Assembly (NCBI GenBank): GCA_028284445.1
Contig: JANQRS010000072.1
Span: 1 to 64,000, forward strand
Length of the DNA stretch: 64,000 nt
From: Calditrichia bacterium
GTDB taxonomy: Bacteria; Calditrichota; Calditrichia; RBG-13-44-9; J075
Reading direction: 5' to 3'
The notes under the pieces were generated by a model. The model ran no database searches and was not told where the DNA came from. It saw only the letters and a list, made by a program, of their open reading frames with translations. The translations under genes were made by a program, and so were the position numbers. This document shows, in pieces, positions 39,482 to 48,604 of the stretch. Positions within the stretch are counted from its first letter, which is position 1, and each line of letters begins with the position of its first letter.

Positions 39482-40735
39482 TTAAAATTGCCAATTCAAA
39501 CTCAGCGAGAACCTACGCTCATTTTTTGCGGGCAAGGCCGGAGGATCCGGAAGATCCGGGAACGGCTTGACTTTTCCGAACAAATCCGGTTGATGTCGTC
39601 GATCCATAAAGTCTAATAAATAAAACACAGAAATTGTCCACGACAGTAGGTTATCGTAGCTGTCACTAATATATAGATCATCTCGTTTACGCTGGTGCAC
39701 ATACTTTCCAAACAACGGTTCAGCTGCTATCCTGAACAGCGACCATCCAAGTAAAGTCCCACCGACTACGCAAGCTAGTCCTTGTTTTCCTTTGTAATCT
39801 TCGGATCGTCCACGATGCAAAAGTGCAGCACCGTATAGCGTGGCAGGAATAAGAGAAGCGGATCTCCACGGCCAGCGATATGGCCAATCCTTTTTGAAAT
39901 TGACCGTCCATTGCTGAAACTGGTCCACGATCTCATAGCGAAATTCATGTGTCCCAGTAAGAAGATATCTTGGACTCTTTATAGGGAACCAGGGTCGATA
40001 CCCATAATAGCCATCTAGTTTTGCTTCCGTTATCACAATTGAATTAGTATTACTTGGAATACGCGGCCCAACCCAGTTAGAAAGGGCTTCTGGATTGGCG
40101 CGATCCTGACCAATTACGCGAAACGAGGCATTTTCAAGTTCTTTGGTTTTATACATTGCATTGACCGAAAAATAGAATATCTCTCGTTCTAGCCTTATTA
40201 ATGTGGTGTCGTCTAAAGTGCTAGCTGCAACTGTATCGATCCGCGGATTTTTATAAAGAAACTGTTTTATATCTAATTTTGTAAAGGTTAGATTCTGAAC
40301 CCTTAACTTTCCAGTAAAGAGAAGAACACTGCCAATATATTTACCATATGCGGAACGTCTTTCAGCTGACAATTTTATCCGGCAGCTGCCCTTCTGATTG
40401 TCATACTCGTAATAGAGCAACAATGAACGTTTGGCAACGGCCTGATCTATCTTCTGATATATCGAATCGTGCGAGACGTCGATCTTGTTTGGCAACCGCA
40501 AGATAACTTCGATATCGTGTATTTTATTCGCATCAATATATTTGACATCCATATCATCTGGAAGTTTGATGCTATAGATATTGTCTTGAGTCAAAAGCTC
40601 TAAATAATTTCCAGCTTCGATGACGTTACCACCTACAAAATTTCTCTCATACTCAATACTATATTCCAAATCTTGAGCAGACATTAGGTTAACAAGAAAG
40701 ACAAACAACACCATATGAATAGATGATTTATTCAT
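39482..40735 (-). CDS. Hypothetical exported protein, 417 residues
   Basis: The ATG at 40735 lies inside the last codons of the upstream gene (eight-base overlap) and starts a signal peptide (MVLFVFLVNLMSAQ). The first 290 residues are beta-rich and Tyr/Asp-rich. A Pro/Trp-rich segment (FKKDWPYRWPWRSASLIPA, about 295) leads into hydrophobic helices (about 310-390: LACVVGGTLLGWSLFRIAA and LSWTISVFYLLDFM). The end is proline-rich (FPDLPDPPALPA) and closes in an aromatic strand (FSLSLNWQF) resembling an outer-membrane insertion signal. It is translationally coupled to the 781-residue protein, so the pair likely works together. No known family was recognised. Confidence 0.62.
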   Translation of the reverse strand: MNKSSIHMVLFVFLVNLMSAQDLEYSIEYERNFVGGNVIEAGNYLELLTQDNIYSIKLPDDMDVKYIDANKIHDIEVILRLPNKIDVSHDSIYQKIDQAVAKRSLLLYYEYDNQKGSCRIKLSAERRSAYGKYIGSVLLFTGKLRVQNLTFTKLDIKQFLYKNPRIDTVAASTLDDTTLIRLEREIFYFSVNAMYKTKELENASFRVIGQDRANPEALSNWVGPRIPSNTNSIVITEAKLDGYYGYRPWFPIKSPRYLLTGTHEFRYEIVDQFQQWTVNFKKDWPYRWPWRSASLIPATLYGAALLHRGRSEDYKGKQGLACVVGGTLLGWSLFRIAAEPLFGKYVHQRKRDDLYISDSYDNLLSWTISVFYLLDFMDRRHQPDLFGKVKPFPDLPDPPALPAKNERRFSLSLNWQF

Positions 40736-43073
40736 TTTGCCATCCCAGAATTGTGTATAATGTATCATCATCATAACGCTGCTTTTCTCCTGGGAACCAC
40801 AACTTGTTGTGACGTGTGTGGGATCCAATTATTTGAATAAACACCTGATGATAAGGATTAAAATCAAGGTGCATAACTTCATATTCTTCAGTGGCAAAGA
40901 AGGCTAGAAGTCGATCTCTGTTCTTATCATCATCAAGCTTTTTCTGGATCTTTCGCAAATCACTAAAGAATCGATCTTTGCCTTTTTGAAAAGTTATCTT
41001 TACGTCCAGGATATCTTTGACAATTTTGAACTCATTCAAGATTTCATGATCCTTATTTCTACTAAACAAGTGCTGTAGATAACCCCAGAGACCAAAACAC
41101 TCAATTTCCTTGAAATATTTATGTTTCTTCAAATAAAAAGCTTCAAAGAGCTTATCTTGATCATGCTCCCCGACCTCGTGTCCTAAACTCTTGTTGACTT
41201 TTTCGAGAAATCCTTGTCGCCCCAAGTATATCGAATCAGGGTTCCGTAAACTCTTAAGCTGGTCAACAAGAGAATCTTCAACACTTTTCTTACTTAAGTG
41301 TTGAAGATTCTTATCGGTAATAACAAAACTGCTATCCAGTACTTCCATCGCTCTCTGAATATTGAAAACGCTCATGTAAAAATCTACATCAGCAACATCG
41401 ACATAGTGCAATTCGGCTTTGTGTTTGTAGAAATTGAACCAGTGCTGCTTCAAAGTGGCGGCCATTATAAATGCGACTTTATTAACAATGTCAAGTCCAT
41501 TAAATTCTTGCTCTGTACCAACGATGGTAATCTCTTTCGAATGACTCAAGGCAGTATCGAGTACGAAAAACTTCACCGAGTTTTCATTGGCATGAAAAGA
41601 AACGCTTACATTATATTTCCGGGTAAGATTCCAAATATCCGATGCAATTTGCTCTCCAACGGCCTTTTTTCTCACTTCATTTCCGGTTAGATAACTACGG
41701 ACTGCCACATCTAGCCAAGCCATATCAATAGAGGTATAGTCACTGAGTGTAATAGCAGTCCCATAGTCGGCCATAAACTTCAATACATCCAGGATAATAG
41801 GGATCCTGCGATAACGTGGTGGTTTCGATAAAAATCTATCTAAAGTTTCGTCGTAGTATTGTAAAGATTTTTCGGGATAGAGCGTTATCCCACGAATCTG
41901 TCCGGCTTTGGTTGCCAACCAGTGAAAATACTTCGGAAGGATCATACTAGGCTCAAAATAATAGAGCTTTTCCCCTACCTTACTAAATTGTTCCTGCATA
42001 TTACCTGGCAAAAGAGGCATTCGCTCTCTACCGTTCGTGTCACGATAGGTGTATCTGATTTCAGATTTTCGCCGCGACCCCAAATACTGGTGGAGATCAT
42101 ATTTAAATTGTACTTCTTGATCACTTGTCAGTTGTCGCCAATTGCTTCCCTCTTGACGAGTTAAAACGATATCTGGTTGTGTCAAGTAATTGTCAATCAT
42201 GGCCTTAGATCTTTCAATACCAAATCCTGTAAAATAGGTAGACATAGCCCTGGCTGAAAAATTCCCCGTACCACGCAATATTTGTTGATAATGCATATCG
42301 AATTCCAGGCGCCTTTTGAATGGATTCTGCCCCAACATCTTTTGCTTTTCTTTTATATAGTAATCTTCAAACTCTATATGTTTGTTAACCAAACTCAGTG
42401 GTTCATGAAAGTCGGTCGGACGGCTTGTATAATCGATTCTAATTGCAGGTGATTTGCCAATAATTTCACCTAAATCTTCCAGACTCGTGGTAAATTCATT
42501 TCCTTTCGGATAGTTACGCTCTATTTTTAAAGAAATTTCATCAAAGAAGGCATGCAATTTGTCAGTTTCTTTCTTACAATTTACTCTCAAATGAAGATAG
42601 CCAAAGTACAAAGCCCCTTTGTAAGACTTGCCGTCGCTTGACAATGCACCTTCGCGAAGTTTAGAGAAAAGGTTACTATGCCTGTGACCGACCTTGCGCT
42701 CTTCCGGGTTTAAATCATACTTAATTTTGAATTCTTCTTGAATGTTATGGCCAGTTGAGTTGATTTCTTCCGCAATGGTTTCATTGAGCAGTTTCTGAAC
42801 ATGGGATATGTTGATTTTATCATCCACTGCTAGGCGAACTTTTAACCATATAGCATATTTTTTATCCGGAACGTATAAATATTTGCGGTGAATATCCTCA
42901 CTGTGCATTGCAAAAAATTTCGCAAAAGCCGCATTTATAGAATCGCCAATAGCAACAACATGGTTTTTGAATTCGGCCTTAAACTCAGGGCTAAACTCCT
43001 TAGTTTTAGTCTGTTTAGCTTCCTCGGCGTACAAAAATGAGAATATGAAAAATACTAAAATTATTTTCTTCAA
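40728..43073 (-). CDS. Hypothetical exported protein, 781 residues
   Basis: There is no ATG start; a TTG at 43073 has AGGT six bases upstream, whereas the TTG one codon earlier is too close to that site. The product begins with a signal peptide (LKKIILVFFIFSFLYAEE). The body is helical, charged and mostly soluble, with a Tyr-rich middle section (YRDTNGRERMPLLPG, about 345) and a region with alternating strands near 500-540 (VSFHANENSVKFFVLD). It contains a Lys-rich helical C-terminal part. I see no catalytic motif. It lies 50 bases after the pentapeptide-repeat gene and overlaps the next gene, forming a three-gene operon. Confidence 0.62.
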   Translation of the reverse strand: MKKIILVFFIFSFLYAEEAKQTKTKEFSPEFKAEFKNHVVAIGDSINAAFAKFFAMHSEDIHRKYLYVPDKKYAIWLKVRLAVDDKINISHVQKLLNETIAEEINSTGHNIQEEFKIKYDLNPEERKVGHRHSNLFSKLREGALSSDGKSYKGALYFGYLHLRVNCKKETDKLHAFFDEISLKIERNYPKGNEFTTSLEDLGEIIGKSPAIRIDYTSRPTDFHEPLSLVNKHIEFEDYYIKEKQKMLGQNPFKRRLEFDMHYQQILRGTGNFSARAMSTYFTGFGIERSKAMIDNYLTQPDIVLTRQEGSNWRQLTSDQEVQFKYDLHQYLGSRRKSEIRYTYRDTNGRERMPLLPGNMQEQFSKVGEKLYYFEPSMILPKYFHWLATKAGQIRGITLYPEKSLQYYDETLDRFLSKPPRYRRIPIILDVLKFMADYGTAITLSDYTSIDMAWLDVAVRSYLTGNEVRKKAVGEQIASDIWNLTRKYNVSVSFHANENSVKFFVLDTALSHSKEITIVGTEQEFNGLDIVNKVAFIMAATLKQHWFNFYKHKAELHYVDVADVDFYMSVFNIQRAMEVLDSSFVITDKNLQHLSKKSVEDSLVDQLKSLRNPDSIYLGRQGFLEKVNKSLGHEVGEHDQDKLFEAFYLKKHKYFKEIECFGLWGYLQHLFSRNKDHEILNEFKIVKDILDVKITFQKGKDRFFSDLRKIQKKLDDDKNRDRLLAFFATEEYEVMHLDFNPYHQVFIQIIGSHTRHNKLWFPGEKQRYDDDTLYTILGWQNE

Positions 43074-43125
43074 CAAGGCACCTCACATCTGTTATTATTT
43101 GTTTCACGCTGATTCTTTTACGAAA

Positions 43126-44319
43126 CTAGAAACCTCCAAAAAGTGTCTTCAATAGTTGAAAACCGGATGTTTTTACAAATACCCCAAAAAAGACATATTG
43201 CAGTAGTCCAATTATGTAAAGCGAAGTTGTCCATTTAAGGTATCCTTGATTCAAACTGATATGTTGCGGCGATATATCAGACCATTCTTTTTTATAGCGT
43301 ATTCCAAACATCACAGATGCACAAAATAGTAGGGTATGCCATATTCGATAAAGCCAGGAAATATTGTTGTGTTTTGCGAAATCCTGATGGTCAAATTTTC
43401 GCAGGAAGTTAAATTTGTGAGGATTGATCTTTGCTTTTGCGACAGTAGCTGACAAGTCTTTGTAAAGGCGTTCATTTACTACCAAAACAACCATACCGTA
43501 GTACCGGCGGTAAAAAATGAACGTAAAAAATGCAAGAACAAATATGACGAAGCCAAGAAAACGTAGCGGCTTATAACCATACCCTAAGAGAAGGCAATAG
43601 ATTGTATCCCAGATACCTCCTTCAATATCATCAATACGTAACGCAAGTTCATACATGGCATTGTCAGAATCCTTGAGATTATCTTGTGCCTTATAATTAT
43701 TGCTTAAATCCTGATAAATTCTCTGCAAGCGAAGAACTCGGTCGTCCGGATCCAGTACCTTTGCATTCTGAAGTTGAATACGGTATTTGCCTCCTCGCCT
43801 CTCCAATTGTTCCCAATACACCCAAAGATGTCCAATTTTATAGTGCATCTCCTCCAGGTATATTGACTCCATCATGTCAAGATTTGTGAGTCTAAAATCG
43901 ATTTCAACGTCAAATGAAGAACCGGAGAACACGACAGCTTCCGGCATTACAGCGCGTCTGAAGCGGACCTCTTCGCTAAAATTCGTGTAGCTAAAGTCTA
44001 GTATATCATTGAAGACAGCATTGTCAAATGATACAATCCCGTTAAAGTTTGAATGCTTGAAAGAAGCTTTAGAATCAAAGCGCACATCTTTAAAATTGGT
44101 GAACCCGTCAAAATGACAGCTGTTAAATACCGCACCTCCCTGGAAGTGCTGACCTGTAAAATCCATCATTCCCTCGAATTGCTGATATGTAAAGTCAGCC
44201 ACACTATTAGTCGTGAAGTTCAAGTCTTCGTCACGAACGGTTCCATTAATGATTTCTTGAGCTGAACTAATACCTATACAGAATGACCAGGTTAAAATAG
44301 CCAATAACATCTGCCTCAT
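43126..44319 (-). CDS. Pentapeptide-repeat protein with C-terminal membrane domain
   Basis: The start at 44319 is supported by GGAGG about nine bases ahead and a signal peptide (MLLAILTWSFCIGISSAQ). About residues 40-150 are an irregular pentapeptide-repeat helix with F in the central positions (for example FNSCHFDGFTNFKDVRFD). A linker and short coiled helix follow. The C-terminal 160 residues have three or four hydrophobic segments (GYGYKPLRFLGFVIFVLAF, IWHTLLFCASVMFGI, LYIIGLLQYVFFGVFV). This layout resembles pentapeptide-repeat proteins fused to small ion-channel-like domains, but the canonical TVGYGD filter is absent. It heads the operon with the two unknown exported proteins. Confidence 0.72.
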   Translation of the reverse strand: MRQMLLAILTWSFCIGISSAQEIINGTVRDEDLNFTTNSVADFTYQQFEGMMDFTGQHFQGGAVFNSCHFDGFTNFKDVRFDSKASFKHSNFNGIVSFDNAVFNDILDFSYTNFSEEVRFRRAVMPEAVVFSGSSFDVEIDFRLTNLDMMESIYLEEMHYKIGHLWVYWEQLERRGGKYRIQLQNAKVLDPDDRVLRLQRIYQDLSNNYKAQDNLKDSDNAMYELALRIDDIEGGIWDTIYCLLLGYGYKPLRFLGFVIFVLAFFTFIFYRRYYGMVVLVVNERLYKDLSATVAKAKINPHKFNFLRKFDHQDFAKHNNISWLYRIWHTLLFCASVMFGIRYKKEWSDISPQHISLNQGYLKWTTSLYIIGLLQYVFFGVFVKTSGFQLLKTLFGGF

Positions 44320-44842
44320 GCATATCCTCCATAGAGCTCCAGTTCCAAAGTCATATACCGCTTTATTATCAAATTCACAGGTAGAGCCGTTAGCGATCAA
44401 CGAGTCAAAGTGGCGCTTACGCAAACTTTCACATATTTTCCATTAGGGGAAAAATTGATGGTGGTGATATTAAGGAAAAAGTCAAACGGGAAGGATAAAA
44501 TTAAATCAGAGACACCTCTCATCTCCAACTATCGCTAATTTGCATCATTCTAATAGTTAGAACAACATCGGCAATACAAGTCCCGGAACAATCCAACAAC
44601 ACAGCCCAACATCAACCATCATCAGCACATGAGAAAGAACGATTTTTAGCTAAAACAATCTAGTGCCATTTTGTCCATCGCGCCACCTCTTTTATATTTC
44701 TTACCCTAACGAGGACAAAGATTGACAACAAAATTAGTTTTTTCTTTAGAGGGAAGAATTCAATAGAATCAAAGAACCTTTAACTAAAGCGCTTAAAGGG
44801 TTAGGATTCTATTTCTGACCAACAGAGTGATGGCCAAATGGA
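44320..44842. other. Intergenic region with compound stem-loop
   Basis: No gene is visible. The right part holds a nested inverted repeat just downstream of the flotillin-like gene (listed separately). The left part should contain the promoter of the pentapeptide-repeat operon, but no clear -35/-10 pair was identified. Repeated AACA/ATCA-rich sequence around 44560-44640 shows no regular periodicity. Confidence 0.5.
44762..44813 (-). terminator. Compound stem-loop at the end of the nine-gene operon
   Basis: Outer arms AATAGAATC / GATTCTATT are a perfect nine-base pair. Inside them AACCTTTAA pairs with TTAAAGGGTT (one bulge) around a nine-base loop. The structure lies about 30 bases after the stop of the flotillin-like gene. 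It lacks a U-tract, so it may be a factor-dependent or protective 3' hairpin rather than a classical terminator. Confidence 0.45.
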
Positions 44843-46963
44843 CTATCGTGGATAGTCAGACGTCTGCGAAATATCCTGTTTTTTAGATGATTGGTCTATA
44901 TTGGCCGACTGTTGACCTTCTTTTTTAGATCCCGCACTACTTTCCTTGCCTCCCGGCTGGCGCTTCGCTTGCGACGCTGTTGCCTTTTTGCTATTGTTTG
45001 CGGCAGCACCGCTCTCCGCCCCATTCTTTTGAGCATCAAGTGAGTCAGCATTGGCACCAATACCCAACCCCGCGAGAACATTTTGAATTTCAGGCAGAAA
45101 TATGTCGGATTGCATCAGCCCTTTTCCAATCGATGAAAGGAAGTCGAAGACTCCATTCCCGTTGCCGTCCGGCATATAATTTACCTTGACGTCTCCAAAC
45201 ATATCTTTGGCATTACCCAACGCCTCAGCAAAATGATGTCCAAGACTTTGGATAAACGTTTGCCTGTCTTCCACTGAAAGCCTGGAATAGATGAATACCA
45301 GATACTGCTCAACTGCTTTTTGTGTCAGTTGGAACTGATATTGATCGTTGGTTATTGCACGTTCCAGATCGTGTCGCCATTTTTCAGTCTGAAATTGGAA
45401 TTCTTCCTCCGTGTGCCTACGTGCCATATCAATTTCTATCCGCTGATCTTCAACAGCTTTCAATTTCAAATTCAATTGTTCCGTTTTCAACTCCATTAGC
45501 TGATCAAGGCTAAAACCGATCTGCTCCAGTTCTTCCGGTTTAGGAAGTTGACGCTTTGCATTCAAAATTTGCTTATCAACGCTAATTCGTTGCTGTTCAA
45601 TGGCCTCCTGATTAGAGAGCATTTGCTGCGCCTTCTCTTTTTCAAGATTCATTTCCTCAATTTCCGTTTGCTGTTCGACTTTTTTCGATTCAAGTATTTC
45701 CGCATGAAGGCCGGCTGCGGCTGTGGCTCGGCCTTTCTCAATATCGAGCATTTGTATTTGAGCCTTGGCTTTGGCTTCCGCCAGATCGCCGTCAATCAAC
45801 AACTTCTCCGCTTCAAAACTGGCATTTTCTCCTTCCATTTGCCTCTGAAAATAGTTTTTCTGCTTGTTCTTCTTGAATTCATAATCGCTTTGCTGTTTTT
45901 CGAGTGCCAGTTTATGCTTGATTCGCAGCTCTTCTGTTTCTTCTGTAATAATCTGCTGCTGTTCTTCAAACTCCCTTTCCAGGTCTTGCAGCAAAGTTTC
46001 GAAAGATTGCTTTTGATTTACCAAGCGCTCCCGAGCATTTTGAAACAGATTGATATATTTTAGGATAGGTAAGTGACCGATATTCTGTTCGTCCAGCTGA
46101 TCCGCAATCTGTGGATATTGACAATCGATGACACAGCTGCCAGGATAAACTCTAAAGTTAAATTCTTCCAGCAACGCCACCGCTTCCCTCTCAAGAATTT
46201 TCGCTACGCCATTCCCTGATTTAATATCTGTAATAATTTTGCTGAATTGCACCTTATCGGCGTCTGTTACGCTCAGTATTGCCCGACGCTGCAAACGCTT
46301 TTCCTCCCCGACCTTAATCGATTCGTCAGCATCAATAGGTGCCTGCACATCCGATAGGTCAAGCAATGGCTCGGCGGCGTTGGAGGAAGACTCTTCTTTC
46401 ATAACATCAGGCGTTAAATCCAGGATGGCGTTTTCTGGGTCAGTGTTGATATCCCCAGTTAGCCTGTCTATGTTCCGAAAATTATCTAACGCAGGATTCA
46501 TAAGATCGTGAATAAGGCTTTCAAATTGTATCACGCTTTCCGGGGTCATGTTCGCCCACACAATCTGATGGAAGTTATATTGTTTTAGGCGATCAAAGAG
46601 AGTCTTCAAGATATTTTTAATCCAGTCCCGGGGATTATTGTCCGTAAAGGCTGGCACACAATGCTCGATTTCTACTAGTTTCTTTTCACGATCCAATATT
46701 GGTGCTACGGTAATTCGGATGTTTATGTCAATAATTGCCTCATCCTGAGTCTTGAAACTCAATCTGGATATTTCCACTGTAAGTGGTTCATCGGGAATAT
46801 CAACACGCTCGATCGGTTTTTTCCCGAAGATGCGAACCGCATGTGTATCGTGAGGGCGTACAATAGCTGTCTGCTCTTTTCCGAAGAATTTTGCGATAGG
46901 GCCATTATAGAATTTAATGTATAATGTCTTACCTGGTCGACTATTCACAAAGTTGTAACTCAT
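44843..46963 (-). CDS. Flotillin/SPFH-like coiled-coil protein
   Basis: The 706-residue protein has a band 7-like N-terminal part (about 20-130: PDEPLTVEISRLSFKTQDEAII followed by DINIRITVAP). A second alpha/beta segment follows (about 230-310). A long Glu/Gln/Lys coiled coil spans about 330-600, containing AEAKAKAQIQM-type Ala/Glu helices typical of flotillins. A C-terminal piece (FGDVKVNYMPDGNGNGVFDF) resembles flotillin tails. The last 70 residues are Ser/Lys/Gln-rich and disordered. No membrane segment is visible, unlike most SPFH proteins, so recruitment to the membrane through operon partners is inferred. AGGA precedes the ATG, which overlaps the previous stop codon (ATGA). It is the last of nine genes. 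Confidence 0.72.
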   Translation of the reverse strand: MSYNFVNSRPGKTLYIKFYNGPIAKFFGKEQTAIVRPHDTHAVRIFGKKPIERVDIPDEPLTVEISRLSFKTQDEAIIDINIRITVAPILDREKKLVEIEHCVPAFTDNNPRDWIKNILKTLFDRLKQYNFHQIVWANMTPESVIQFESLIHDLMNPALDNFRNIDRLTGDINTDPENAILDLTPDVMKEESSSNAAEPLLDLSDVQAPIDADESIKVGEEKRLQRRAILSVTDADKVQFSKIITDIKSGNGVAKILEREAVALLEEFNFRVYPGSCVIDCQYPQIADQLDEQNIGHLPILKYINLFQNARERLVNQKQSFETLLQDLEREFEEQQQIITEETEELRIKHKLALEKQQSDYEFKKNKQKNYFQRQMEGENASFEAEKLLIDGDLAEAKAKAQIQMLDIEKGRATAAAGLHAEILESKKVEQQTEIEEMNLEKEKAQQMLSNQEAIEQQRISVDKQILNAKRQLPKPEELEQIGFSLDQLMELKTEQLNLKLKAVEDQRIEIDMARRHTEEEFQFQTEKWRHDLERAITNDQYQFQLTQKAVEQYLVFIYSRLSVEDRQTFIQSLGHHFAEALGNAKDMFGDVKVNYMPDGNGNGVFDFLSSIGKGLMQSDIFLPEIQNVLAGLGIGANADSLDAQKNGAESGAAANNSKKATASQAKRQPGGKESSAGSKKEGQQSANIDQSSKKQDISQTSDYPR

Positions 46964-48570
46964 ACAAAAATCCTTTCTGAAGAATTTTCAAAAACCTGGA
47001 TTTCCTGCTTCAGCTCTTCGTATGTCAAATCGTTTTTTGTTAGAGGGGAGTAAATCCTGTACCCTTCGATTGAAGGCAGCTCTGCACCCTTCTCATAAAT
47101 CTTACTGATAAATCGGGCTATTTTATCGCTGCCAAGGTCCAATTCCTGACAACAAATCAGCAAAATATAGTAGAGCATCAGCAAGATTTTGGTTTCGGTT
47201 GTCTCGCCAATCTTGACCTTCACAATTGCGTACGCTTCACTGAAAAGTTGGCGCGCCAACTTTTCGGCTTCCAACCTTTCTACTTCCGGTATTCTTCGTC
47301 TTGTCTTTTCAGCAAGGGCCTGAGCATACGAAAACTTCGTCAAGTATGAATCCGGTAATTGCTGGTAGGCCTGAGCATATATTTCTTCAGCCACCTTCAG
47401 GTTTTCTTGTTTCGCAAATGGTTTATGAGTACTTCCTGGAAAATAGCAATTGCCATATCTTACATATAACTGTGACAACAAAATGTCTTTTGACAGGCGA
47501 TTACCGCGAAAGTCTCTATTGTCTTCCAACAGATTTATCAATCGTTCGAATTCTTTAACTATTTCTTCAAATCCGGCGTAATGCCCAAGATATTTACCTT
47601 CCGGAATATATATCATTGCCTGAATATCATTGGGGTCATATTCGAGTGCTTCTCGGAACATGTTTTCTGCATCCCGGTGTTTACCGAGATTATAGAGGAT
47701 CAGGGCTTTGTGGAACAAGGCAATGTTCGCCAACTTCTTGTTCCACATTCGAATTTCTTCCTCGTTCTTTGAGGGATCGGGATGCATTAAGGGGCCTCCA
47801 TCCTGCTTGCTATAAAGTTTGGCGCGCCGCACAGCGATTTCAAGATTTTCCAAAGCCTCATCAAAGAGATTTCGAATTCTAAAATCAAGCCCGAGGATCA
47901 AAAAGCAATTAGCATTAAGTTTATTTTCAAATTTTCCAATTTCTGTAAATCGAGCATTGAGCTTATTTCGGAAATTGCGCAGTCGTTGCTGATTTTCCAG
48001 GCTCATGTAATTGTCGCGGTTCATGCCACCGCATATTTCAATTGCATCAGTATTTAGCTCACGCAATAACTCCATTGTATATTCCTTTTGCTGCTCCTTC
48101 TGCACACGCATTTCTCTATCGAGATCGGTAAGACTTTTCTCAATTTCATCTGCTTTAGCAACAACCTTGAACATACTATCAAGTGACTCTATCAACTGAG
48201 TCACCTGATCAATATTCTGCTTGGTGCTATCCAGCAGCTGCCGGTTATTCTGTTCCTGTCGAGTGATATAAGATTCATAACGGTTATTTTGCTCCGTCAA
48301 CAATTTCATTTTATCCTGGTTTTCAGTCTGCTCCCGAAGGTCGCGGCGATATTGCATAAATGTTGTCAATCCATAGAACAAAGAGACAATTGCCAGTGTG
48401 AGGGTCAGGAAAAACTGAAAACTATCTTTGGTTTCCCGAATCGAAGTTTCGATAGTATTCTGCCGGTATTCCAAATTCGCTATCCTGTTTCCAAGATCCC
48501 CTGAAGGTTCAGGTTGTTGCATAGCGAGACCAGCTAAGGCGACCCCAAGGACAAAAATTGTACGCCACAT
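46960..48570 (-). CDS. Membrane-anchored coiled-coil/TPR protein
   Basis: The start at 48570 has AGGAGAAC just upstream; longer in-frame starts would read into the preceding gene. The 536-residue protein has an N-terminal signal or helix (MWRTIFVLGVALAGLAM), a second helix (about 52-74: FFLTLTLAIVSLFYGLTTFM), and a coiled coil (about 75-175, with NQDKMKLLTEQNNRYESYI). A helical repeat region (about 230-480) has TPR-like units such as ALILYNLGKHRDAENMFREA. It lies 34 bases after the DUF4407 gene and overlaps the flotillin-like gene by four bases. It probably sits in the inner membrane with its TPR domain as a docking surface. No known specific family. Confidence 0.68.
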   Translation of the reverse strand: MWRTIFVLGVALAGLAMQQPEPSGDLGNRIANLEYRQNTIETSIRETKDSFQFFLTLTLAIVSLFYGLTTFMQYRRDLREQTENQDKMKLLTEQNNRYESYITRQEQNNRQLLDSTKQNIDQVTQLIESLDSMFKVVAKADEIEKSLTDLDREMRVQKEQQKEYTMELLRELNTDAIEICGGMNRDNYMSLENQQRLRNFRNKLNARFTEIGKFENKLNANCFLILGLDFRIRNLFDEALENLEIAVRRAKLYSKQDGGPLMHPDPSKNEEEIRMWNKKLANIALFHKALILYNLGKHRDAENMFREALEYDPNDIQAMIYIPEGKYLGHYAGFEEIVKEFERLINLLEDNRDFRGNRLSKDILLSQLYVRYGNCYFPGSTHKPFAKQENLKVAEEIYAQAYQQLPDSYLTKFSYAQALAEKTRRRIPEVERLEAEKLARQLFSEAYAIVKVKIGETTETKILLMLYYILLICCQELDLGSDKIARFISKIYEKGAELPSIEGYRIYSPLTKNDLTYEELKQEIQVFENSSERIFV

Positions 48571-48604
48571 AAGTTCTCCTAGACAAAAAGATGATATATG
48601 ATTC

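Noticed and set aside
45548..46063. Plus-strand open frame rich in Phe/Leu inside the flotillin-like gene
   Set aside because: It is the mirror of the Glu/Lys coiled coil on the minus strand, which gives Leu/Phe codons in antisense; not a membrane protein.
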